This document shows positions 34,263-42,617 of a stretch of DNA of 64,000 nt, one piece after another (the first letter of the stretch is position 1; each line of letters begins with the position of its first letter). The stretch covers positions 645,854 to 709,853 of the forward strand of contig NZ_FRAC01000006.1 in NCBI RefSeq assembly GCF_900142215.1, in the 5' to 3' direction. A program made the translations under genes and the position numbers. The DNA comes from Anaerocolumna jejuensis DSM 15929. GTDB lineage: Bacteria > Bacillota > Clostridia > Lachnospirales > Lachnospiraceae. Below the pieces are notes generated by a model. The model did not search any database, was not told the DNA's origin, and worked only from the letters and a program-made list of their open reading frames with translations.

Positions 34263-34724
34263 TTATTCTTTTTTTCTTTCAGCAGCACAGTCTTTGCAAT
34301 AACCGTACATCTTAACCTCATGATCAACCACCTCAAAGCCCATGGTCTTTTGTATCTGGTTCTCCAGAGTATCGAGTAAATCGCCCTGGAAGGTCAATAC
34401 ATTGCCACAGCCCAGACAAATCAGGTGATGGTGGTGATGAGCTTTCTTTTCCTCATCCATATTTCCGATTTCGTACCGGACAAAGCCATCTCCTAAATTC
34501 AGTTTATCAATAAGGTTTAATTCAGCTAATAATTGAATTGTTCTGTATACCGTAGCTAATCCAATATCAGGATTTTTCTCTCTTACGATTTCATAAATCT
34601 CTTCAGCTGTTAAATGCTTATCCGGCCTCAATTCTAAAGCTTCCAATATATCAACTCGCTGCGTGGTAACCTTAAGGCCTTTTTCTTTTAACAGCATTTT
34701 AAACCGATCTTTTTTATCAGGCAT
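34263..34724 (-). CDS. Fur family metal-responsive repressor
   Basis: 153 residues from ATG 34724, which has AGGTG seven bases upstream; TTG 34730 is the alternative. The winged helix covers residues 10-85, with TTQRVDILEAL and IGLATVYRTIQLL. The dimerisation part has the histidine cluster KAHHHHHLICLGCG and a second cysteine pair in YGYCKDC, the structural zinc site. Motifs do not separate Fur from PerR or Zur with certainty; I lean to Fur or PerR. The superoxide dismutase gene at 60905 has a Fur-box-like site and is a possible target. Confidence 0.9.
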   Translation of the reverse strand: MPDKKDRFKMLLKEKGLKVTTQRVDILEALELRPDKHLTAEEIYEIVREKNPDIGLATVYRTIQLLAELNLIDKLNLGDGFVRYEIGNMDEEKKAHHHHHLICLGCGNVLTFQGDLLDTLENQIQKTMGFEVVDHEVKMYGYCKDCAAERKKE

Positions 34725-34880
34725 TTCCAATCACCTTTCCGCTTCCATCGATAAGTAATAATATCACTGAAAACCTGTAATCCAACTAAATATTTGCACC
34801 TTTATATCATTTTCATTACATTCTTTTTTAATTCATTTTTTTCTGGTAAAAATCAGCCCCAGGCATGATAATACCGTTAA

Positions 34881-35156
34881 TTATGATTCGAATTCAACAT
34901 CCTCTAACAGCTCTTCAAAGATATCTGCTATCAGATTCAATTCTTCATCTTCTTCTACTATAGTGTACAGGGAGGCTTCGTCTCCCTCGGCAGACATATC
35001 TTTTAAGATATATGCTACACCGTCATCTCCCTCACCCTGTGAGTCAGTTACCAATAAATAGGTATACCCATTCAATTTGGTCTGTTCAATGACATGAAAT
35101 ATGACTTCTTCATTATCTTCCGTAATAAAGGTCACTTGATTTTTTTGTTCTTCCAT
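34881..35156 (-). CDS. DUF1292 family protein (YrzB-like)
   Basis: 91 residues, very acidic, with VTFITEDNEEVIFHVIEQTKLNG and YLLVTDSQ in separate strands. The family has no established function but is nearly always found between ruvX and fur or mltG in Firmicutes, as here. It starts 27 bases after ruvX ends. Confidence 0.9.
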   Translation of the reverse strand: MEEQKNQVTFITEDNEEVIFHVIEQTKLNGYTYLLVTDSQGEGDDGVAYILKDMSAEGDEASLYTIVEEDEELNLIADIFEELLEDVEFES

Positions 35157-35183
35157 TCTATGGCTCCTATTGTACCTTAAATG

Positions 35184-35630
35184 CTAGTCAGGCAGATTAA
35201 CCTTGGCTTTGTTGCTAAGATAATTCAGATAACCCTGAAGTATCAAAACGGCAGCAAGCTTATCAACTACAGCTTTTCTGTCTTCTCTTCTTACATTGCC
35301 AAGTATTAAGGTCTGGCTGGCTGCTACTGTGGTAAGCCTTTCATCCCAGAGTATTACGGTCAGGCCGGTTCTTCTCTCAAGCATCACTTTGAACTCTTCC
35401 GACTTCACAGCACGCTCTCCAATGGTATTGTTCATATTCTTCGGGTAGCCCAAAACAATACGCTCGACATTATATTCCTTAATCAATTCTTCTATTCTGG
35501 CTAAGGTTTGTCTTAATTTATTTTCCTGTTTACGGTTAATCGTTTCAATACCTTGTGCTGTTATTAACAGCTCATCGCTGATTGCAACTCCTACAGTTAC
35601 AGAGCCGTAATCCAATCCCATAATTCTCAT
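35184..35630 (-). CDS. ruvX: Putative pre-16S rRNA nuclease / Holliday junction resolvase RuvX (YqgF)
   Basis: 148 residues from ATG 35630 (MRIMGLDYG), the start used by homologues; a longer frame opens at 35645 and neither has a clear ribosome site. RNase H-like fold: the first acidic residue in GLDYGSVTVGVAISDE, VLGYPKNMNNTIGER in the middle, and LWDERLTTVAA with the catalytic acidic pair. It acts in 16S rRNA 5' maturation in E. coli. It lies between ireB and the DUF1292 gene, the conserved order in Gram-positive bacteria. Confidence 0.93.
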   Translation of the reverse strand: MRIMGLDYGSVTVGVAISDELLITAQGIETINRKQENKLRQTLARIEELIKEYNVERIVLGYPKNMNNTIGERAVKSEEFKVMLERRTGLTVILWDERLTTVAASQTLILGNVRREDRKAVVDKLAAVLILQGYLNYLSNKAKVNLPD

Positions 35631-35724
35631 ATTGTAAAAATTCATTATACATACAAACGGTATAATAATCCTTCCTGCTTAAAGTATGCCCCTATTGCTC
35701 CAATAAGCACAGGGTCCCTGATAT

Positions 35725-35985
35725 TTATTTCAGATTGCGGTCAATATAGTCGTTTAGTAACTGTTCCAGAATTTCATCACGCTCTACTTTCATAATCAAA
35801 CTCCTGGCACCCTTATGATTGGTTATGTAGGTAGGGTCTCCGGACATGATGTATCCTACTATTTGATTTACCGGATTATAGCCCTTTTCCGTCATGGCTG
35901 TATATACGGTAGAAATAATCTCTCGTACGGATATCTCATTTTCTTTTTGAACCTTAAAAAACTGCGTATTATTCATCTCCTGCAT
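35725..35985 (-). CDS. IreB family regulatory phosphoprotein (DUF965)
   Basis: 86 residues from ATG 35985, with AAGGA nine bases upstream; a GTG 33 bases further upstream is possible but not needed. Conserved ISVREIISTVYTAMTEKGYNPVNQIVGYIMSGDPTYI and then NHKGARSLI are family marks. IreB is phosphorylated by the Ser/Thr kinase IreK/PrkC in enterococci and tunes cephalosporin resistance. It heads the ireB-ruvX-DUF1292 set. The C-terminal EILEQLLNDYI is also typical. Confidence 0.9.
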   Translation of the reverse strand: MQEMNNTQFFKVQKENEISVREIISTVYTAMTEKGYNPVNQIVGYIMSGDPTYITNHKGARSLIMKVERDEILEQLLNDYIDRNLK

Positions 35986-36058
35986 AACTTCACGTCCTTT
36001 ACTGATACTGTTTCGCACAATGTATTTACTTATATATTAATATAAAACGGAACAAATT

Positions 36059-37414
36059 TCAATCCATACTTTCACAAATCATCATTTCTTTGTTAAGAAA
36101 TTCCTTTACTGCCACGAAAAGTATATTATTTGCCAGGTTTTCCTCTGATTTCACCGCCAGCTTTAAATACCTTTCATTGTGCCCGGTCTGGTACTTTATA
36201 CCGTCAATTTCGACCTCTTCCTCCACCAGGAGCCGTTCTGTTCTCCCAATAAAAAGCTTTCGGTAGTTCTTTGCCATCTCCTCTTCCAGAGACAGGAGTA
36301 TATTGCTGCGCTCCGCTTTCATTTCTTCTTTTACCTGCTCCGGCATAAGAGCAGCTTTAGTGCCCTTTCTTGGAGAAAATTTAAATATATGCATTTGAGA
36401 AAAGTCTATCTTTTGTAAGAATTCCTTTGTCTGCTGGAATTCCTCCTCCGTCTCTCCCGGAAAGCCGACGATAACATCTGTTGTAATTGCCGGATTTTCA
36501 AAATATCTTCTAATCAGGCAGCATTTCTCATAGTACTCTCCTGTGGTATATTTCCGGTTCATCCGCTCCAAGGTCCTGTCACAGCCGCTTTGTAAGGATA
36601 AATGAAAATGCGGGCAGAAGGTTCTTAAAGCTGCCAGTCCCTTTACAAAGTCTTCCGTAACAATCCTAGGCTCCAATGACCCAAGCCTGATTCTTTCAAG
36701 TCCTTCCAAGGCATCAAGTTCTGTTATCAAATCCAGAAGATGGTGATTTTCACTGATACTGATATTGTCAATATCGATGCCATAAGAAGAAAGGTGAATT
36801 CCGGTCAGGACAATTTCTTTATAGCCCCTGTCCACCAGGTGTTTTGCTTCCTTCATTATTGACTCTGTGCCACGGCTTCTGACTCTTCCTCTGGCATAAG
36901 GTATGATACAGTAGGAACAAAACTGATTACAGCCATCCTGTATTTTAATATAGGCTCTGGTCTTCTCAGATATATCTGCAATTTCCAGTTCTTCATAGGC
37001 AAGCGGTTTTGAGACATCTATGATACTATCTATAGTATTGTCATCAATATAAGCTTTTAGTATTTTTATAATATCTTTTTTTCTATTATTTCCGACCACT
37101 ATATCAATTGCTTCGTCTTCTTTCAGCTGTTCCCCGGCTGCCTGGGCATAACAGCCCACTGCCATAACAATAGCATCTTCATTCATTTTTCTGGCTTTAT
37201 GCAGCATCTGGCGTGATTTTCTGTCTGCTATATTGGTTACGGTACAGGTATTCACCACATAAACATCTGCTTTTTCATGAAATTCAACTACCTGGAAGCC
37301 GTCTTCTTCAAATAACTTTTTTATTCCCTCTGTCTCATAGGAATTCACCTTACAGCCCAGTGTAAGAAAAGCCGCTGTCTTAAGTTTATCATCCCTGTTC
37401 ATCTGAATTTCCAT
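36059..37414 (-). CDS. mtaB: tRNA t6A37 methylthiotransferase MtaB
   Basis: 451 residues. The N-terminal UPF0004 domain has LGCKVNSYETEG, NTCTVTN and VGCYAQ, carrying three cysteines for the auxiliary iron-sulfur cluster. The radical SAM motif is CNQFCSYC near 160. A C-terminal TRAM-like domain covers the last 70 residues. The enzyme converts t6A at position 37 to ms2t6A in lysine tRNA. In Bacillus mtaB follows rsmE; here the two are separated by thiI, iscS and the HPr-like gene. AAAGGAT lies just before ATG 37414. Confidence 0.93.
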   Translation of the reverse strand: MEIQMNRDDKLKTAAFLTLGCKVNSYETEGIKKLFEEDGFQVVEFHEKADVYVVNTCTVTNIADRKSRQMLHKARKMNEDAIVMAVGCYAQAAGEQLKEDEAIDIVVGNNRKKDIIKILKAYIDDNTIDSIIDVSKPLAYEELEIADISEKTRAYIKIQDGCNQFCSYCIIPYARGRVRSRGTESIMKEAKHLVDRGYKEIVLTGIHLSSYGIDIDNISISENHHLLDLITELDALEGLERIRLGSLEPRIVTEDFVKGLAALRTFCPHFHLSLQSGCDRTLERMNRKYTTGEYYEKCCLIRRYFENPAITTDVIVGFPGETEEEFQQTKEFLQKIDFSQMHIFKFSPRKGTKAALMPEQVKEEMKAERSNILLSLEEEMAKNYRKLFIGRTERLLVEEEVEIDGIKYQTGHNERYLKLAVKSEENLANNILFVAVKEFLNKEMMICESMD

Positions 37415-37518
37415 TCATATCCTTTCCTGTCTTGTAAATCGAGAAGCATAGGGCCTGTATATTCTGGTTCTTAGTGCAATCTGCCCTCGTCCATGCTTTT
37501 TTTTATTTACTTTGTATA

Positions 37519-37547
37519 TTGACTTTTAAAACCCGAAATTGTAGTAT
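37519..37547 (+). promoter_or_regulatory. Sigma-A promoter of the HPr-like gene
   Basis: TTGACT (37519-37524), a 17-base spacer and TAGTAT (37542-37547). The leader is about 55 bases and ends in AAAGGAGG before ATG 37608. It fires divergently from mtaB. Confidence 0.75.
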
Positions 37548-37607
37548 ATATGTGTAATAAAGATAGGTGATTATCCTAGCAAAATCTATAATAAAGGAGG
37601 AGTTACA

Positions 37608-37841
37608 ATGAAAACTGTTAAAATCTCTCTTAATTCAATTGATAAGGTTAAATCCTTTGTAAATGATGTCACAAAGTTTGATTCTGATTTTGATTTAGTA
37701 TCTGGTAGATACGTAATCGATGCAAAATCAATCATGGGTATTTTCAGTTTGGATTTATCCAAGCCCATCGATTTAAATATTCATAGCGAAGATAGCGTAG
37801 AAAAGATTCTTAGTATTTTAAATCCTTATATCGTTGAATAA
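37608..37841 (+). CDS. HPr-fold protein without the active-site histidine (Crh-like)
   Basis: 77 residues, slightly shorter than HPr. The region that should carry the GIHARPA phosphorylation loop reads SIDKVKSF, with no histidine anywhere in the protein's first 60 residues. The second regulatory site is kept: AKSIMGIFSLDL, where Ser41 corresponds to Ser46 of HPr. So it cannot carry phosphate for the PTS but could still be a target of HPr kinase and act with CcpA, as Crh does. It is a monocistronic plus-strand gene with its own promoter, strong ribosome site and terminator. The family call is secure and the regulatory role is inference. Confidence 0.85.
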   Translation: MKTVKISLNSIDKVKSFVNDVTKFDSDFDLVSGRYVIDAKSIMGIFSLDLSKPIDLNIHSEDSVEKILSILNPYIVE

Positions 37842-37864
37842 CGAAAGGTCAAGGGTTACTTAAT

Positions 37865-37893
37865 GGGGATACGTAATTTGTATCCTCTTTTTT
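37865..37893 (+). terminator. Intrinsic terminator of the HPr-like gene
   Basis: GGGGATAC and GTATCCTC pair (one G-U) around a 7-base loop, then six T residues. Confidence 0.85.
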
Positions 37894-38224
37894 ATTTCAT
37901 TTCAGAGGCTGCTGTGCGGTAATTGCAAAGGATAGAAAAAGGCCCTGATCTTCCTAATTGCACTGTCAAAAAACATATATGGTGTCTTAATTCCAGTGTA
38001 AGGGATAATCATGGAACCTCTTCCATCCGGATTACCTAAAGTATGGCGGTCCTTCTTTTCTATCGCTGCAATTTCTGTAACTCCAATTTCTGAAACTCCA
38101 ATATCTACAAATTCAAAATTTATAAATTCAGTTTCTATGGAATTAATTTCAATTGCTTCAATTTTATTACTTCTATTTTACTGCTTTAAATTATATTCCT
38201 TTAATTATTATAATTTTTATTCTT
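37894..38224. other. Intergenic tract with periodic low-complexity sequence
   Basis: Between the HPr-like gene and thiI. On the minus strand about 38075-38120 repeats AGAAATTGGAGTTAC-like 15-base units, and 38120-38170 is rich in GAAATT. A minus-strand frame stays open for about 95 codons through the tract but lacks a start codon with a ribosome site, and the plus-strand frame that begins at 38011 runs into the antisense of thiI. I regard neither as a gene. Confidence 0.5.
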
Positions 38225-39400
38225 TTAATAAATCATTATTATCTCATCGGTTTCCAGGGCTGTCTTTGTTAATTCTTCAATCTTTTCTTCCAACGATCTT
38301 TCCGAATGGCGGATTACCTTTAGGCTGGGCTTTGTTACAGGATGCTTTGCCACAAATATGGTACAGCAATCCTCAAAAGGCAGAATAGAAGTCTCATAGG
38401 TATTGATTTTTTCCGAGATGTCTACTATTTCCTGCTTATCGAAGGCAATTAGCGGACGGTATACCGGCATGGTGCAGACCTCATTGGTAGATGCCAGACT
38501 GTGGAGGGTCTGACTGGCAACCTGTCCGATACTCTCTCCGGTTATCAGTCCAAGGCAGCCTGCTTCCTCTGCTATGGCCTGTGCAATCCGCATCATATAA
38601 CGCCTCATAATGATGGTAAGCTCTTCATGAGGGCATTTTTCATAAATATACAGCTGAATATCCGTAAAGTTAATAACATGAAGTTTTATAGGGCCTGTAT
38701 AGCGTGATATAAGCTTTGCCAGGTCCACGACCTTTTGCTTTGCCCGTTCACTGGTATAGGGGGGTGCATGGAAATATACGGCATCTATGGCAACTCCTCT
38801 TTTGGCAACCATATATCCAGCAACAGGACTGTCAATCCCTCCGGAAAGCAAAAGCATTGCTTTACCGCTTGTTCCTACAGGCATTCCTCCAGGGCCCTGA
38901 ATGACCTCGGAATAAACATAGGAGCGTGTTCTCACTTCAACCATAATACGAACCAGGGGATTATGAACATCCACCTTAAGCTCAGAAAAGCGGTCCAAAA
39001 GATAACCTCCCATGTCCACACACATCTCAGGTGTTGTAAGTGGGTAGTTCTTATCTGCTCTTTTAGCCTCCATCTTGAAGGTAAAATTCCTGTCAGGGTA
39101 TCTTTCTTCCACATAGTCACCCACAGCTGTTTTCAGCTGTTCCCAGTCAATGGTATCCACTATCATGACCGGGCATATCCATGCTATTCCAAAGACTCTT
39201 TTAAGGGCCTCTACCGTTTCCTCATAGTCATAATCATCCGGGCATTCTACATAGATTCTCCCCTGCTCCTTGGTTACCAGAAAGTTGCCGAGCTCTTTCA
39301 GGGCATTTTTAATCTGGTCCCTTAAGGCATTTTCAAACAGATACCTGTTCTTGCCTTTAATGCCAATTTCCGCATATTTTATCAAAAATGCTTTGTACAT
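38225..39400 (-). CDS. thiI: tRNA 4-thiouridine synthase ThiI
   Basis: 391 residues: an N-terminal ferredoxin-like region, a THUMP domain at about 60-165, then the PP-loop ATPase with LLLSGGIDSPVAGYMVAKRG near 182. The long C-terminal rhodanese domain of the E. coli enzyme is absent, as in Bacillus. It transfers sulfur to uridine 8 in tRNA and can feed thiamine thiazole synthesis. The cysteine desulfurase gene lies immediately upstream in the same operon and would supply the persulfide. Confidence 0.95.
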   Translation of the reverse strand: MYKAFLIKYAEIGIKGKNRYLFENALRDQIKNALKELGNFLVTKEQGRIYVECPDDYDYEETVEALKRVFGIAWICPVMIVDTIDWEQLKTAVGDYVEERYPDRNFTFKMEAKRADKNYPLTTPEMCVDMGGYLLDRFSELKVDVHNPLVRIMVEVRTRSYVYSEVIQGPGGMPVGTSGKAMLLLSGGIDSPVAGYMVAKRGVAIDAVYFHAPPYTSERAKQKVVDLAKLISRYTGPIKLHVINFTDIQLYIYEKCPHEELTIIMRRYMMRIAQAIAEEAGCLGLITGESIGQVASQTLHSLASTNEVCTMPVYRPLIAFDKQEIVDISEKINTYETSILPFEDCCTIFVAKHPVTKPSLKVIRHSERSLEEKIEELTKTALETDEIIMIY

Positions 39401-39579
39401 AAATCCTCTTTCTATCCGGTCTTGTTGGATATTCCTATTCCAGTTGCATCGGATATTCTTATTCTGAGTTAAACGTATATTTTTACTCTGATGTTACCAG
39501 TTATTCTTACTATGATTTTACCTGTTATTTTTAATCTGAGTTTGCCAAATATTAGTTCTGCAGCTACGCCTCTTAAATA

Positions 39580-40740
39580 CTACCGCCTGCTGTATTTACG
39601 CAAAACCGGAACCAGTTCCTTTAATATTTCGACTGTTCTGGTGATTTCTTCTCTGGTCGTAAATCCTGAAAAGCTGAACCGAAGAGTGGAGTCCAAAAGG
39701 TCTTTTTGGATTCCCACCGCCTTTAAGGTCCCGCTAAGTCCCGGATGATTGGAAGCACAGGCTGAGCCTGCCGAAACATACACCCCTTTATCCTCCAAAG
39801 CGTGGAGCAGCACCTCACTCTTAATTCCTTCAAAGCTGACACTTAAAATATGAGGAGCCGTATCCTTTATATTCTCTCCGATACAATTCACAGAGGTCCC
39901 CTCTATCTCCCCTACCTGGGAAATAAAGTACTCTTTTATCTCATAGAGCTTCCGGATTCTTTCTTCCAAATCCGAAAAGCATTCTTTCACTGCCTGTCCA
40001 AGTCCTGCGATTCCGGGAACATTTTCCGTGCCGGAACGCATTCCTTTTTGCTGCCCTCCTCCAAAGAGGACGGGCTTTATCTTAACCTTGCTGTTTACAT
40101 ACAAAAAGCCAACTCCTTTTGGCCCATGTATTTTATGTCCGCTGGCAGACAGAAGGTCTATTCCTTCCCTTGCCGGGTAAATTCTGTATTTACCAAAGGC
40201 CTGTATGGCATCTGCATGTATATAAACAGAAGGATTTTTTTCCTTGATTTTACGGCTCAGTTCACTTAGCTGCAGAACAGAACCCACTTCATTATTGACA
40301 TACATAAGAGAAACCAGTATCGTGTCCTCACATACCGCTTCCAGCAATTCCTCTTCCTTTATTCTTCCCAGGGAATCTACCGGTATGTAGCTTACCCGGT
40401 ATCCGTTCTCCTCCAGGAATAGCAGGGGGTTATGTACTGACGGATGCTCTATGACAGTTGTGATAATGTGGTTTCCCTTTCTTTTCAGGGCCAGTGCCGT
40501 TCCTATAATTGCCAGATTGTTGCTTTCCGTTCCTCCGGAGGTAAAAATTATCTCCTTGGGTTCTGCCTTTAGATTCTTTGCTATGATTTCTGCTGCTTCT
40601 TTCACATACCTCTCAGCCTTCACTCCCATTCCATGCATGGAAGAAGGATTCCCATAGTCAGAATCCAGGGTTTCCGACACGATTCTTCTAACAGAATCAT
40701 AGGGTCTTGTGGTAGCAGCATTATCCAAATAAATTTCCAT
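39580..40740 (-). CDS. Cysteine desulfurase (NifS/IscS family)
   Basis: 386 residues from ATG 40740, chosen because AGAGGATAGAG lies just before it; a TTG at 40764 is the longer alternative. MEIYLDNAATTRP opens the chain, SGGTESNNLAI binds PLP, the lysine is in SASGHKIHGPKGVGFLY near 200, and the catalytic cysteine sits in SAGSACASNHPG near 325. It is the NifS-like partner dedicated to ThiI that many Firmicutes encode beside it. The 179-base gap to thiI contains AT-rich imperfect repeats. Confidence 0.93.
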   Translation of the reverse strand: MEIYLDNAATTRPYDSVRRIVSETLDSDYGNPSSMHGMGVKAERYVKEAAEIIAKNLKAEPKEIIFTSGGTESNNLAIIGTALALKRKGNHIITTVIEHPSVHNPLLFLEENGYRVSYIPVDSLGRIKEEELLEAVCEDTILVSLMYVNNEVGSVLQLSELSRKIKEKNPSVYIHADAIQAFGKYRIYPAREGIDLLSASGHKIHGPKGVGFLYVNSKVKIKPVLFGGGQQKGMRSGTENVPGIAGLGQAVKECFSDLEERIRKLYEIKEYFISQVGEIEGTSVNCIGENIKDTAPHILSVSFEGIKSEVLLHALEDKGVYVSAGSACASNHPGLSGTLKAVGIQKDLLDSTLRFSFSGFTTREEITRTVEILKELVPVLRKYSRR

Positions 40741-40805
40741 CTCTATCCTCTTTTCATCAGGCAAAGTTTTCTATTACAGGCAAAGGTTTTCTTATGCAGA
40801 CGCCG

Positions 40806-41552
40806 TTATTCTTCACTTTCCATTTTCATCATTAAGAGTGAAAGTGCTGTAAGTCCGGCTGTCTCCGTTCTTAATATCCTTTTTCCCAGAGTAATGGGAA
40901 TAAAGCCATTAAGCTTTGCTTCCTGTACTTCTTTTTCCTCAAAGCCCCCTTCGGGACCTATAAAAACCCCGACATTATCTGTCGGATTTATTTTATCCAG
41001 GGTCTCTCTTGTGAAAGGAATCCCTCTTTCATTTTCATAAGGCAGCAGCTTCACGTCCAAAGCTTTTGCATACTCCAGCGCTTTCTTAAACCCGTGAACT
41101 TCTGTGACTCTTGGTATAATACCTCTTCCGGACTGTTTTGCGGCACTGACCGATATAGCCTGCCATCTCTCCAGCTTTTTCAGCTCTTTTTTGGCGTCTT
41201 CCAGCCTAACAACCGTTCTGTTTGTCATCACCGGTATAATCTCATACACGCCAAGCTCTACGGCCTTCTGTATGATTAATTCCATTTTATCTTTTTTGGG
41301 CAGTCCTTGAAAGAGGAATATTTTTCCTCTCAGTTCAGTTCCGGTAGCCTTTTCCTCTTCTATGGAAAAGACCACCATATCATTTCGTATTTCAAGCACA
41401 CTGCAATAATAATCTTTCCCTTCGCCGTTGCACAGGACAGCCTTTTCTCCTGTTTTCATCCGAAGGACATTCTTTATATGGTTGACATCTTCTCCTGTCA
41501 GATTGATACTTCCATTTTGTATTTGATTATTCTGTATATAAAAACGGTGCAT
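40806..41552 (-). CDS. rsmE: 16S rRNA m3U1498 methyltransferase RsmE
   Basis: 248 residues of the SPOUT class. MHRFYIQNNQ opens the chain, HIKNVLRMKTGEKAVLCNGEGKDY-type sequence forms the N-terminal PUA-like domain in two blocks, and IGPEGGFEEKEV then LGKRILRTETAGLTALSL make the SAM-binding knot. It lies after prmA, the conserved order in Firmicutes. Confidence 0.95.
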   Translation of the reverse strand: MHRFYIQNNQIQNGSINLTGEDVNHIKNVLRMKTGEKAVLCNGEGKDYYCSVLEIRNDMVVFSIEEEKATGTELRGKIFLFQGLPKKDKMELIIQKAVELGVYEIIPVMTNRTVVRLEDAKKELKKLERWQAISVSAAKQSGRGIIPRVTEVHGFKKALEYAKALDVKLLPYENERGIPFTRETLDKINPTDNVGVFIGPEGGFEEKEVQEAKLNGFIPITLGKRILRTETAGLTALSLLMMKMESEE

Positions 41553-41621
41553 TTTCTATCATAACCTTTCCTCAAAAAGGATCTTTCTAAATTTATATCG
41601 GCGTATACCGGTTTTGAACCC

Positions 41622-42575
41622 TTACTTTCTCGCTATGACAGAAACCCAGTCACCCATTTCCTCCACTGCCAATATGTCAAAGCCATTTCCTTTTACAGCA
41701 GCCAAAACCCGCTCTTTCTTTGTATTGATAATACCGGAGCTGATAAAGAGCCCGCCGGGCTTTAAATGCACACCGATTTTTCCGGACAGGGGAATTATGA
41801 TATCTGCCAGAATATTGGCTACGGCAATATCATATTTTTCCATTCCTACGGTTTCCTTTAAGCTCTCATCGGACATGATATCTCCGCTTAAGAAGGCTGC
41901 CTTTTCCCCGGATATCTTATTCACGCCCCTATTTTCTATGGAAGCCTCCACAGCATGGGGGTCAATATCCGTTCCAAGAACCTTTTCAGCTCCAAGCTTC
42001 GATGCAATGATGGAAAGGATACCGCTGCCGCTCCCCACATCCAGCACCTGCATACCGGGAGTCAGGTATTTCTTAAGAGCCAGAATGCAAAGCTTGGTAG
42101 TCTCATGGGAGCCGGTGCCAAAGGAAGTGCCCGGATCCAATTCGATTACGATATCTCCTTCTTTTTTGTCTGTAAGCTCTTCCCAGGTGGGCTTTATAAC
42201 AATGTTATCATCTAAACGAAAGGGTTTAAAATAGGCTTTCCAGTTGTTGATCCAGTCCACATCCTCTGTTTCGGATATTTCAATTTCACCGGAGCCGGTG
42301 TCGACAAATTGGGACAGCTCTTTCAGTCCCTCTTTCACAGACTGAATGACCTCTTCCTTATTATCCTCTTCCTCCAGATAAAAGCTGATGAAAGCCTCCT
42401 TATTGTCTGTATCAAGTTCCGGAAGGATATCTATAAACAATTCTCTTCGTTCTTTTTCGGTTATCGGTACATTGTCTTTGATCTCAATGCCCTCAATTCC
42501 TAAGTCCATTAACATATCACTTACCAGTTCAACCGCTTCTGTTAAGGTCTTAAGAGTAAGTTTTACCCATTTCAT
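41622..42575 (-). CDS. prmA: Ribosomal protein L11 methyltransferase
   Basis: 317 residues. An N-terminal alpha-beta substrate domain is followed by the SAM-binding LDVGSGSGILSIIASKLG near 180 and the NPPY-like motif replaced by VANILADIII, characteristic of PrmA. DPGTSFGTGSHETTK precedes the SAM loop. It trimethylates L11. It sits between dnaJ and rsmE. Confidence 0.95.
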   Translation of the reverse strand: MKWVKLTLKTLTEAVELVSDMLMDLGIEGIEIKDNVPITEKERRELFIDILPELDTDNKEAFISFYLEEEDNKEEVIQSVKEGLKELSQFVDTGSGEIEISETEDVDWINNWKAYFKPFRLDDNIVIKPTWEELTDKKEGDIVIELDPGTSFGTGSHETTKLCILALKKYLTPGMQVLDVGSGSGILSIIASKLGAEKVLGTDIDPHAVEASIENRGVNKISGEKAAFLSGDIMSDESLKETVGMEKYDIAVANILADIIIPLSGKIGVHLKPGGLFISSGIINTKKERVLAAVKGNGFDILAVEEMGDWVSVIARK

Positions 42576-42617
42576 ACCATTTCTCCTGACTGCCTGAATG
42601 TTCTCTTATGGGAAGTA

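Noticed and set aside
38011..38388. 125-codon plus-strand frame downstream of the HPr-like gene
   Set aside because: It has no ribosome site, half is low-complexity repeat, and the other half is antisense to thiI.
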